Below, one piece after another: positions 1 through 9,200 of a stretch of DNA of 28,995 nt. The translations under genes and the position numbers were made by a program. Position 1 is the stretch's first letter. The number at the start of each line of letters is the position of its first letter. Source of the stretch: Caldilinea sp. CFX5. GTDB taxonomy: Bacteria > Chloroflexota > Anaerolineae > Caldilineales > Caldilineaceae. The DNA is taken from positions 1 to 28,995 of the forward strand of contig QWII01000123.1 in the NCBI GenBank assembly GCA_021405325.1. The letters run 5' to 3'. The notes under the pieces are model-generated. The model saw only the letters and a list, made by a program, of their open reading frames with translations. It searched no databases and had not been told where the DNA came from.

Positions 1-54
1 AGACGCCGGGAACGCCGCCAGGATGGCGGCGTTCCCGGCGTCTTGCGTAAGTCC
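1..54. repeat. Palindromic MITE-like element, copy A (left end outside window)
   Basis: Bases 1-20 and 24-43 form a perfect 20-bp inverted repeat around a 3-nt loop. The right end, CGTCTTGCGTAAGTCC at 39-54, is identical to the right terminal repeat of the complete copy at 17151-17210. The inner stem sequence differs between the two copies while the ends are conserved, as expected for short non-autonomous elements mobilised through their termini. The left terminal repeat would start just before base 1. Confidence 0.75.
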
Positions 55-91
55 TGTACAATTTTCGCTTTTCAAATGTTTCAGGCCACAA

Positions 92-468
92 CTACCCTTG
101 CTTCTGAATAGTTTTCAATGCAGCTATAGCTCGTACGCTGATCCTCCTACCTTCATAATCTTCGCCGGGGTCGTTCAACGCCACAAGTAGTGTATCAATG
201 GCGTTTCTATTTCCGATTCGTTCAAGCGCAACAATTGCCATGTATCGGGTATTTGGATCTTGGGAATTGAGTAAAATCTCACAAAGAGGTGCAACAAATG
301 AATCATCACCATAGGTTATAGAAGCATAACAAAGGTAATGATTTCCTTTAGAGCAGCAAGTGTTTGCGCCCGTGGCAATTGGCGCACTTGTGCGATAACA
401 TTTTCTGGTACACAGGCATATGGCAAATTCTCAAGATAAGTCAACATGCGATTTAACACATCAAACAT
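92..468 (-). pseudogene. HEAT-repeat protein gene with a 1-nt frameshift
   Basis: Reading leftwards from an ATG at 468-466, about 38 codons encode an alpha-helical start (MFDVLNRMLTYLENLP, then RAQTLAALK). The frame then closes at a TAA at 318-316. Reading on in the neighbouring frame gives a clear HEAT-repeat pattern, with fragments such as FVAPLCEILLNSQDPNTR, MAIVALERIGN, AIDTLLVALNDPG and VRAIAALKTIQ, ending at TAG 94-92. Adding one A to the AAA run near 345-350 would join the two parts through ALKGNHYLCYAS. The gene lies third in line behind the toxin-like RHS gene and the small gene at 646-1008. HEAT-repeat proteins are known to serve as immunity proteins in polymorphic-toxin loci, so that role is plausible but inferred. 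A sequencing error in the short A run is the main alternative to real decay. The Shine-Dalgarno sequence is weak, so the start is uncertain. Confidence 0.6.
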
Positions 469-588
469 TCCGCCGAACTTTAGTGATTAATCATTTTCTT
501 GATTAAAACTAATGACATCCCTACTTTGGGTTCGTAGGACATCCTTTCCTGCTAACTATGGGATGAAATAGGGTAAGGCATGTTTAAT

Positions 589-632
589 AGCTTGGAGTCC
601 CTTTAACTTGCGTGCTGCCAGGACTCCAAGCT
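589..632. other. Hairpin between the putative immunity gene and the HEAT gene
   Basis: AGCTTGGAGTCC at 589-600 is exactly complementary to GGACTCCAAGCT at 621-632, giving a 12-bp perfect stem with a 20-nt loop. It sits 13 nt beyond the stop of the minus-strand gene at 646-1008. No strong T run follows on the minus strand, so it may act as an RNA stabiliser or attenuator rather than a standard intrinsic terminator. Confidence 0.5.
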
Positions 633-645
633 GATTTAAAGAATG

Positions 646-1008
646 TTAGAGATTGTCAAGCACTTCCACTTTGTCCGAGAATAAAATCTTGAAAGGACCT
701 TGTCCTACCGGTGTATTCCATGTTTTGTCAAAAGTGCTTGGCAAATGGGTACTAGCTCGCATAAAGATACGTGTGGCATTTGGGGCAATACCAGTGATGG
801 CAATATCAATGATACGATAGAACTGATCTCTATCTAAATACAACATATCAATGGCATTGTCGAGCGTCGTCACAAAGTTAGAATGACCTGCACCATGCAA
901 AACGACCACAAATTTTCTTGAGATTGTCCTTCCTAATCTGCTCTCAATTTCTTGACATGCTTCTTCAAGAATACGGCAAAGCAGCTTTCTGAAATCTTCT
1001 TTATTCAT
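646..1008 (-). CDS. Putative immunity protein paired with the RHS toxin tip
   Basis: A 120-residue protein with no signal peptide or membrane segment, so it should be cytoplasmic. The N-terminal third is helical and charged (EDFRKLLCRILEEACQEIES). A beta-type stretch with a Gly/His motif follows (FVVVLHGAGHSNF). I do not recognise a named family. The immunity role is inferred from position: its ATG is 7 nt after the TGA of the RHS/toxin gene, with a GAGGT Shine-Dalgarno sequence 5 nt before the start, so the two are probably translated together. A toxin-tipped RHS gene directly followed by a small unrelated cytoplasmic gene is the standard layout of polymorphic-toxin/immunity pairs. Its AT-rich composition matches the toxin tip and differs from the RHS core, suggesting that tip and immunity gene arrived as a module. 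Confidence 0.6.
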   Translation of the reverse strand: MNKEDFRKLLCRILEEACQEIESRLGRTISRKFVVVLHGAGHSNFVTTLDNAIDMLYLDRDQFYRIIDIAITGIAPNATRIFMRASTHLPSTFDKTWNTPVGQGPFKILFSDKVEVLDNL

Positions 1009-1015
1009 GGTTACC

Positions 1016-3136
1016 TCAAGGAGCGATGATCGTTAGCCCACCAATCACTAAAGCATAGAGGTCGGGTAGCACATCATCTGCGAAATGGACGGATTCTTTA
1101 GCCCCAAACTGTCCTGGATCTGTAAAGAGATAACCATGTTCCAGAACAAACGATCTTGGAACTTCAATTTTAGTAAGCACCATATTCACATCCCTATTCA
1201 TTGGCGCTTTCATAATATCACGAGCACCTTGTTCCGTTAGAGCAAAATACTTCCCACCACCACTCGGGGATAAGCCGTAATCACCAAAACGAAGCACATC
1301 ATCCAGTTCCTCTGGCCTTACGGCTCGGTATAAAGTAACTAGCGAATCATCTCCACCATTTGAGTTGTTTCCGACGTTATTGCCTGATCCACCCATCATG
1401 CCACAGGTGATCATATTATACATGGTATTGGTGGCAATATTGGCATTTTGACCAAGCGTGCCTTGATAGCCATAGGCATCGGCGGTCAGATTCGCGACCC
1501 CGGTGAGGACGCCGCCCAGCATACACGCTTGCAGCCACGGCCCTAGCGGGTTATTGAGCGCGGATCCATTGTCGGCTACCGGCTGGGCAACCGTGGGCAA
1601 CGTTGGGTAGATGCGCGTCGCCTCGTGCAACATCGCTGCCGTCCAGGCCATGACGCCATCAACAGCATCGGAGCCGAACTGCGTCATCGTGTTGCCGATA
1701 CCGGCCATCCCTGCCATACAACGCGGGGTCGTACCACAGGCCAAGACCAGACCAAAGACGGCTAGCCCGATGGAAGCGGTGTAGCGATTGACACCGGGCA
1801 TCCAGAAGAGGGCATTACGGCCCATCGCCAGGGTCATCGAAATGAGCAACGAGAGCGACGAGGCCAGGCGGAAAACGGCAGGCGCCAGCGTTGGCAACTG
1901 GAGTACGCCTTCCCCGACATCGTGCCCACTGGGGTCTACCCATGTGGTGGGATTGTTGGCCACATAGGCGTACAAATTGAAGCCTTGACTACCCGGCGCG
2001 TTGGGCTGCACCGTATCGGCGCTGAGGAAACGACCCAGGGCGGGGTTGAGGTCACGCGCCCGCAGGTGGAGCAAGCGGGTGGCGGCGGTGTAGAGTTCGC
2101 CGGTATAGCCCAGGGCGCTGCCGCTGCCCGTTTGGCTGCGCACGGCACCAAAGGCGTCATAGGCGGTGCTACCCACCAGGACGCCGCTGCCGTCGGTCAC
2201 GCCCCGGATCGAGGCGAGGGCGTCACTCAACAGGTAGTGCCGATTGCCGCTGCCGTCGATCTGCGCTTGGGGGCCAACGCCGTGGACATAGGCATGGCCG
2301 CCATCATCAACCAGCAACGGATTCTGGACTAGGCGATCCCAGAGGTAATTGGTCGCCGCCCCATTCACCGCGCCGCTGACCCGCACATCAAAGGCGTCAT
2401 AGCTATAGCTGGCGCTGTTGCCGCCCACCGTTGCCCCAGTCAGCCGATTAGCCCAGTCCCAGGTGTAGCTGTCAGCGCCGGCAGTGATCAGATTGCCGTT
2501 GGCGTCATAGTTATAACTGGTCGCCCCGTCCGAAAGCAGTTGACCGGCGTTGTCATAGCTATAATTGGTGGCCACGCCATTGAAGGTTTGGCTCAGGCGG
2601 TTGCCATTGGGATCATAGCTGTAGGCCGCCGTGTCGCCATTTGGGTAGCTGACATTGGTCAGGCGATTGAGGACGTCGAGGGTATAGCTCTCCGTTCCGG
2701 CATTGCTCGCCATCGCCGCGCGGTTACCGTTGGCATCGAGTGTATAGTTGGTAAAGAGCAGATTGCCGCCCGGCCCGTTGTGGCTGATATTGGTCAGCCG
2801 CCCGGCGTTGTCATAACCGTAGGCACTGTTAACGCCATTGCTGCGGCTTAGGCCGGTCAGATTGCCGTCGGCGTCAAAGCTGTAATTGATGACGCCGCTG
2901 GCCCAGTCGCCGATATTGGCCAGGCAACCGGTGGCATCATAATTATAGCTAATTGTGCGCCCACCGGGCAAGGTCATGCTGGTGCGTTGATCTGCGTCAT
3001 TATACGTATAACCCACTGAACCTTGCGGTGCCGTAATGCCGGTCACGCGGGTAAGGGCGTCAAAGGCATAGGTGGTTGTCCCCGTGGGATCGGTCACGCT
3101 GGTCAAGCGGCCCACGGCGTTATTATGAGCAGCCAA
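1016..3136 (-). pseudogene. RHS/YD-repeat protein with C-terminal toxin-like domain, 5'-truncated
   Basis: The open frame is 706 residues. Residues 8-345 are YD repeats (for example YNYDATGCL, YGYDNAGRLTNI, YSYDPNGNRLSQT). Residues 346-404 are a classical RHS core end (LHLRARDLNPALGRFLSADT, then NPTTWVDPSGH), which normally closes the shell and marks the variable tip. Residues 405-595 are a hydrophobic, Gly/Asn-rich linker, and 598-706 form a compact tip domain. The tip begins LYRAVRPEELDDVLRFGDYG, followed by GGKYFALTEQGA. This pattern (LYR, then KYF.T) resembles ADP-ribosyltransferase-like toxin tips, but that assignment is tentative. The frame opens in the middle of a YD repeat at a TTG with no Shine-Dalgarno sequence, no signal peptide and no N-terminal shell. 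The 5' part is therefore missing and the gene may not be expressed as it stands. The tip DNA (about 1016-1420) is visibly AT-richer than the core, a sign of tip exchange. Confidence 0.8.
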
Positions 3137-3333
3137 TCAGGGCATAAATTACCTTTACTTTTCGCCACCCCAAATTCGACAAAACCCCCAACCACGCGGT
3201 ATACTATTCGCTTGTGGATAGCACCGAACCGCAGCGGCGGTTGATTCATAAAGCATTTGAACGTTATTTTTGAAACGGCAGAAAAATATTCATTGTAAAC
3301 CCGAGTTGTAGATTGAACAAGGAGTTCTAGCAC

Positions 3334-3606
3334 ATGGCAAACATTAAGTCCGCCGAGAAGCGTATCCGGCAAGCCCCCAAGCGGGCGGCCCGCAACCGCA
3401 CCCTGCGCAGTGGCGCCCGCACCGCCGTCAAGCGCGCCCGCACGGCGCTGGAGGGGGGCGACGCTACCTCCGTCGAGGCGGTGCAAGCTGCGATCCAAAC
3501 GCTGGATCGCGCTGCCGCCAAGGGGGTCATTCACCAGAACAATGCCGCCCGCCGCAAAAGCCGCTTGATGCAGGCGCTCAACAAGTTGAATGCCGCCGCA
3601 GCCTAA
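3334..3606 (+). CDS. rpsT: 30S ribosomal protein S20
   Basis: A 90-residue, Lys/Arg/Ala-rich protein that binds 16S rRNA early in 30S subunit assembly. The N-terminus MANIKSAEKRIRQAPKRAAR is the S20 signature, with MANIKSAxKRI typical of the family. The later segment AAAKGVIHQNNAARRKSRL matches the conserved C-terminal helix motif (KG.IH.N.AARKKSRL). Length is normal for the family. An AAGGAG Shine-Dalgarno sequence lies near 3318-3323, about 10 nt before the ATG. The gene is monocistronic: a strong terminator follows at 3618 and the neighbours on both sides are on the other strand. The upstream DNA to 3137 is AT-rich. It contains TTGAAA/TTGAAC hexamers around 3257-3275, but I could not fix a convincing matching -10. 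Confidence 0.97.
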   Translation: MANIKSAEKRIRQAPKRAARNRTLRSGARTAVKRARTALEGGDATSVEAVQAAIQTLDRAAAKGVIHQNNAARRKSRLMQALNKLNAAAA

Positions 3607-3617
3607 GCCGGCAGCAA

Positions 3618-3665
3618 CAAACAAAAAGAGGGAACTGTGTTGGCACAGTTCCCTCTTTTTGTTTG
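3618..3665. terminator. Bidirectional intrinsic terminator after rpsT
   Basis: Positions 3618-3639 and 3644-3665 form a perfect 22-bp inverted repeat with a TTGG loop. Its outer part is an A run on the left and a T run on the right (CTCTTTTTGT), so it has the features of a rho-independent terminator on both strands. It lies between the convergent ends of rpsT (3606) and the minus-strand DUF11 gene (3701) and can serve both. Confidence 0.92.
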
Positions 3666-3700
3666 GCAACGCAACCTGCGCGTAGCCGCGTAGGAGCGCA

Positions 3701-5803
3701 TTACCGTCGCTGTACTAACGGTAAGTAAAAGTCCTGTAAGGTCGCCGCACTCTGCCCCAGCAAGGTCTGTGTCACATCCGCCGCGCCGTTGACATCAGGA
3801 TCATCGCTCACCAGTGCGCCGGCGCCGCTGACAAGCCCGTTCGCGACGGTAATGGTCGCTTGATTTTGCACCACCCCTTGTGCACCCTCTGTAACACGCA
3901 TCTGATAGCTGATCAGCACATTGGCGCCCACGGGGAATTCGGCAATGTCTATGCGCAGGGCGCCATCGCCGGCGCCATTGCCCTGCCCCACTGTTCCTAA
4001 ACTGGTAGCGACGGCGCCGGCGACCAGGGCCAACCCCTGGGTTGGCGTGGTGGTGATCTGCACGCCGCCGGCGACCCCATTCCCGCTATTTTGGATGGCA
4101 AGCCGATAGATCAAGGTGTCGCCAACGGAAACCACTTCATTCCCATCGTGATCAACAAAGAGATAGTCGGTCAGCGTGGCGCGCAGTTGGGCAAAGGCGT
4201 GCAACGGTGTGCGGGTGGCGTCATTGCTTGCGGTCGTGTCCGGATCGTCGGTCGCCAGTTCGCCAAAGTCACTGCTGCTGACGGCGCCCTGGTTTTGGAC
4301 GGCGGCGACATTGAGCGGCAGCGGGTTTTGCACTTGAACACGGAAACGAATGGTGGCGGCGGCGCCGTTACCGGCCAGTTCACCCAAAGCGACGACAACT
4401 TCGGTGTTATTGGCGCCATTGCCGGTGGTGACACTCCCCTGGCTGCTTTCGACCATGGGCAACAAGGTGGTGTAGGGATCGGGCGTGTCGCGGAACAGAA
4501 CATTCGCCACCCCTACATCGCTCTGGTTACGAATGGTGACCACATACTCCAGGGTATCACCGGGCGAGGGCACGCCATCCCCATCGGCATCCACAGCCAG
4601 AGTATCGCTTTTGGTCGCCACCATGCGCACGGTGCGATTCACCGGCGTTTGCACTGTGGCCTGATTGTTACCGGGCGTCGGGTCGTCGCCGTTGCTGCCG
4701 TCGTCAGCAATGACGGCGCTGTTGCGGATGGTGGTGACGCCGGTCGGCAATGGGTTATTGACCAAAACAGCAAAGTCGGTAGCGCCCTGTGCACCGGCGG
4801 CCAGATCGGTCACCGGCAGACGACAGGTGGCGCCTGTACATTTCCAACCATTGCTGCTGTTCCCTGCATCAAAAGTGGTCTGTTCCGGCAGCGTTTCGGT
4901 CAGCACGAGATCAGTGGCCCCTTGATTGCCCTGATTTTTATAGTTCAACCGGTAGCGCAACGTGTTGCCCGGCGTGGCGCTCTGGCCCTCATCGCTTTTG
5001 GTCAGTTGTAGATCGGGGGCCGCGTTGAGCGGGGTCTGCTCGGTGTCCACATCCACCTCGGCAACCAACGCCGTGCCGATGGCGGCGCGATTGCGGATTT
5101 CGGTAATGCCGGCGGGCACGGTGGGGTGTACGCGCACGACAAAGCTGACTTGTCCGCTGGCGTTTTTGTTCACCTTACCCACAGTGTAGGTGCAGGTGCT
5201 GCCAGCCGACCCATTGGGGGCGCAAAGCCAATTGCTGCCGGCATAGGTGGTATACTCCGGCACGCCTATCGTCAACACAACGTTAGCCGTATCAAAGAGG
5301 CCGTAGTTGGCATAAGTCAACGTATAGGTGATGAGATCGCCGGGCTGGGCTGTTACATCGCCTTCGGTCAGAATCAGCATCAGACCCAGGGCCGTATTGT
5401 AGTTGGTAAAGGTGCAAGTTACCGTTCCGCCATCCTTGACCGTAATGTTGCTTGTCGGGTTATTCCCATTGTCACAAGTTGCGCTGAGTTGCGCCCAACC
5501 GTTGGGAACAGTCTCTGTCACCCGATAGCCATTCGCTGCCGGGACATTGACAAACTGCTTGACGCCATTATGGGTAAGGACAAATTGGCCGCCGCCTAAG
5601 GCGCTATTCGCCCGAAAGGTAAAGGCGGTTGTATCATTGGGGAAGGATTGCACAACCTTACGGACAACTATCGTCCCAACAGGAATTGTCCCACCCGTCG
5701 CCGGTGAGTCATTGACGAAAACGCTGCCGACCAGCAGGAAAACCAGGCAGACCGCCAGGTAGCTATATCGTCTTAATAAATCGAGCCGTGAGTGTAAAGT
5801 CAT
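3701..5803 (-). CDS. Secreted DUF11-repeat surface protein
   Basis: A 700-residue extracellular protein. The start chosen is the ATG at 5803, preceded by GGGAGAG about 7 nt upstream; an in-frame start 33 nt further up lacks this. Residues 1-30 are a signal peptide with hydrophobic core YLAVCLVFLLVGSVFV. Residues about 42-136 form a SpaA/Cna-B-like beta domain (GTIVVRKVVQSFPNDTTAF, then a conserved TCTFTN end). Four DUF11-type beta repeats follow, at about 140-265, 265-390, 392-535 and 537-680. Each contains a PGDxLxYxL-like motif, and two carry Asp-rich Ca-binding-like loops (DADGDGVPSPGD, DHDGNEVVSVGD). The protein ends FYLPLVQRR, almost the same tail as the protein at 9588-11474. It is probably a cell-surface or matrix component; no enzymatic domain is visible. 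It diverges from the pseudokinase gene across a 422-bp spacer. Confidence 0.85.
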   Translation of the reverse strand: MTLHSRLDLLRRYSYLAVCLVFLLVGSVFVNDSPATGGTIPVGTIVVRKVVQSFPNDTTAFTFRANSALGGGQFVLTHNGVKQFVNVPAANGYRVTETVPNGWAQLSATCDNGNNPTSNITVKDGGTVTCTFTNYNTALGLMLILTEGDVTAQPGDLITYTLTYANYGLFDTANVVLTIGVPEYTTYAGSNWLCAPNGSAGSTCTYTVGKVNKNASGQVSFVVRVHPTVPAGITEIRNRAAIGTALVAEVDVDTEQTPLNAAPDLQLTKSDEGQSATPGNTLRYRLNYKNQGNQGATDLVLTETLPEQTTFDAGNSSNGWKCTGATCRLPVTDLAAGAQGATDFAVLVNNPLPTGVTTIRNSAVIADDGSNGDDPTPGNNQATVQTPVNRTVRMVATKSDTLAVDADGDGVPSPGDTLEYVVTIRNQSDVGVANVLFRDTPDPYTTLLPMVESSQGSVTTGNGANNTEVVVALGELAGNGAAATIRFRVQVQNPLPLNVAAVQNQGAVSSSDFGELATDDPDTTASNDATRTPLHAFAQLRATLTDYLFVDHDGNEVVSVGDTLIYRLAIQNSGNGVAGGVQITTTPTQGLALVAGAVATSLGTVGQGNGAGDGALRIDIAEFPVGANVLISYQMRVTEGAQGVVQNQATITVANGLVSGAGALVSDDPDVNGAADVTQTLLGQSAATLQDFYLPLVQRR

Positions 5804-6225
5804 ATTGCTTCTCTCCCATTCGCAAACGCCAGCCAATCAGATCCATTTTGATCAAGCGGTAGGCCAAGATCGCCGTCATTTTTTTAATACTTAATCGTCA
5901 TCTTACCTGGAATCCTTCACAGAAAGTATTACATTTTGCCTACCTTTTCTAGAACGATTGATGGACAGTGAGCGCAGCATCGTGTATAGATAAATTAGGG
6001 GAGTAGGAAACAGGTGAAATTACAACTGAACTGCCGCTTGCAAGCTTGGCCGGCGCCCGTTACCGCCTTATTCCCTGACAAATTACTGACTATCAGAAGG
6101 ATTTTATCCGCCAAAACGATTATATAGAGTATGCGGAATGAATACCTATTGTATAATTCATTTGACTTAGACGCATCAAACAATGATCAATCACAATATG
6201 ATGACGGAATTTTCCAGAAAAAATT
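5804..6225. promoter_or_regulatory. AT-rich divergent intergenic region
   Basis: This 422-bp spacer separates the minus-strand DUF11 gene from the plus-strand pseudokinase gene, so it should hold promoters for both. A perfect TATAAT lies at 6152-6157 on the plus strand, about 69 nt before the 6226 ATG, but no good -35 is placed 16-18 nt upstream. I see no credible gene here; the short open frame at 5995-6183 on the minus strand has no ribosome site or recognisable protein features. Confidence 0.4.
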
Positions 6226-9200
6226 ATGACTGATTTTCAACCATATGTCGGTCCGTTTCAACTCCACAATCAAATCGGCCGCACCCCCACTACCAATCGG
6301 TACCGCGCTACGGACAGTCGCAGTGGGCAACCCGTTACCCTCCATCTCCTCACGGATGAAGCAGCGCAACAGCCAACCCTGGTTGAGCAGTTCCTGAGCA
6401 TCGGTAGCCAGGCGATGCGCTTGCATCACCCTGGATTGGTAGCGACAGTCGATGCTGGGGAGACACAAGGCTTTGTCTACATTGCCACGCAATGGGTAGA
6501 GGGGCAGTCGCTGGCCGAGCGCTTACGCTGGGCCAACAGTGTCGTCAATCTTGAAGCTGCCGCCTATATTATTAACGCGCTGACCGCTGCGCTTGATTAT
6601 GCCCATCAGCAGGGCTTCATCCACGGGCATATTACCCTGGACCAAATCTTTATTACGCACAACAATGAGGTCTTGTTGGATGGCTTTGCCCAGGCGATCC
6701 ATGTTGGTAGCGCTGCGTCTACCACCACAGCCGAAGCCACGGTCAGCAACCCGGTTGTTTTTATCTCCCCCTTTATGGCGCCGGAACAGGCCAAAGCCGA
6801 CGAAACGATCGATTTCCGGGCAGACATCTATAGCCTGGGGGCCGTGCTCTATGCCATGTTGTTGGGTCGTCCGCCTTTTGCCGGTGAAACCACCCAGCAA
6901 CTGCTTCATGCCATCGTTGAAGAGCCGCCCATTCCGCCTGAATCCATCAACCCCGCCTTGCCGCCGGCCATGATCTATGTGCTGAAGCTGGTGCTGGCCA
7001 AAGACCCCAATGTACGCTATGCCAGCGCCGGCGAGTTTGCCAATGCCTTTCTCCAAAGCACACAATGGCGGGCGGCGCCGCCGGTCACCGAACGCACGGT
7101 TGCCCACCAACGCCGCGGACTGGCGCCGCTCATCCTGTTACCATTGATCGCCATTCTCTGTCTCGTCATTCTCACCGGCGCCGGTTTGGGCTGGTTTGGT
7201 GAACGCTTTGCTTTTCTGCCCGCAACGCCAGGGGACGGTCTTGTCAGCCAACTGCGCGGCCTGCTGGGATCGGATCGGGTGGTGGCGCAGTTAACCGCCG
7301 AACCGCTGATGTTGACCCCCGTTGTGATGGTGACGGTCACCGCGTCAACGCCAACGGTGGCAGTGGCGCCGGCGGTAAGTGAAAGAGCGACAGCGACGGC
7401 AACACCGGCTGTCCTTACCGTCGCCAATGCACCCACTCCAACGCTCACATCGACCACGCTGCTCACAACGACGGCTTTACCCGCCGGCGCAGCAGGCATG
7501 ACAATGACGACACCGACAGCCGCCATCCCAGCCACGGAGAGCTTAACGCCGGTCGCGTCAAGTCATGGGATCACGACCACCACAACGACCACAGCTTCCA
7601 TGCTGGTCATTGACCCATTAGGGTTGCTGGCCGGCCCAGTTGCCGCCGGCGCGGTGATCATCAATGGCGCGGCTGAACCGGGGACGGCCGTCCAGGTGCA
7701 AGTCAATGGGGAATCGATCGGTAGCACCGAAACCAAAGTCTCCGGCACCTGGTCATTGATTGCTGATTTAAACCAGCCGGGCGCTTACGATATTACAGCA
7801 GCCGTGCTGGACGAAAGCGGCAATGTGGTTGCCGCCGCGCAACGCGCTGTGACCGTTGTGGCGGGCGAGGCGACACCAAGCGTTGATGCAAACTTATTAG
7901 CGGCTATCACCACCACCCTCCCGACAACACCGACAGTCCTAACGCCCCTGATTGCCACAGCCACCTTGCCGCCAACCCCCGTCGCGCCGACGGCGACCCA
8001 TACGGTGGCGCCGACCGCGACCGCACAACCAACGGCTACCCACACGGATACCGTCCAGCCAACAGCGACGAACACACCAACCCCCACGGCAACCCAGACG
8101 CCGGCGCCGACAGTAACCCAGACACCATCGGCGACGGCGACCAATACGCCCGTGCCGCCAACCGCGACAGCAACCGCGACCAACACGCCGCAGCCAACGG
8201 CCACTCACACGGATACGGTGCAGCCGACCGCCACCCACACGCCGTCACCGACAGCGACCCATACATCTGTGCCGCCGACCAACACGCCCCCGCCAACCAA
8301 TACGCCGCTCCCCACGGCCACCAATACCGCCTTACCGACAGCCACGGCCACCGCGACCAACACGCCCCAACCGACAGCCACGGCCACCCACACGAATACA
8401 GCGCAGCCGACGGCAACGCCGATCTTGCAGCCAACCGATACCTCCACACCAGTAGCGACGGCGACGAATACACCACGCCCAACAGCAACCGCGACCAATA
8501 CGGCTTTACCGACAGCCACGGCAACACCGGCGCCAACCGCCACCAACACGCAGCCGCCAACGGCAACTGATACAGCGACGCCTGTACCCACGGCTACTAA
8601 TACAGTGACACCCGTGCCCACGGCTACTAATACGGTGACGCCGGCGCCAACCGCCACCAATACAGCGACGCTCGTACCCACGGCTACCAATACACCGGTA
8701 CCGACGGCAACTGACACCAATACGGCTTTGCCAACTGTGACGAATACCGCAACAGCAGTCCCAACGGCGACGAATACGCCACGGCCGACCGCCACCGACA
8801 CAGCGCAACCAACGGCGACCGCTACGGCAACGGTGGCGCCAACGGCCACAGATACTGTGCGCCCAACGGCGACGCCCACAAACACGGCGACGGCCACAGC
8901 AACAGCCACCAACACCAGACGGCCAACAGCCACTACCACACCGCGGCCCACCGCCACCAGTACGCGGCGACCGACGGCAACGAATACCTCGCGCCCGACG
9001 GCCACCAACACACCGCGGCCAACAGCCACCAATACACCGGCGCCGCCGACGAATACGCCGCGGCCAACCAACACGCCGCTCCCCACGGTCACCAATACGC
9101 CACTCCCCACGGCAACCAATACGCCCGTACCGCCGACAAATACACCGCGCCCGACCAACACACCAACGCAGACGGCTACCAATACGCCGGTGCCGACCCC

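Noticed and set aside
3103..3669. 188-codon minus-strand frame over rpsT
   Set aside because: It is antisense to S20, which is certain; the frame has no ribosome site and crosses the terminator.
4091..5011. 306-codon plus-strand frame antisense to the DUF11 gene
   Set aside because: DUF11 repeats, signal peptide and a good Shine-Dalgarno sequence support the minus strand; the plus frame is a compositional shadow.
5995..6183. 62-codon minus-strand frame in the divergent spacer
   Set aside because: AT-rich promoter-type DNA, no Shine-Dalgarno sequence, no recognisable sequence features.
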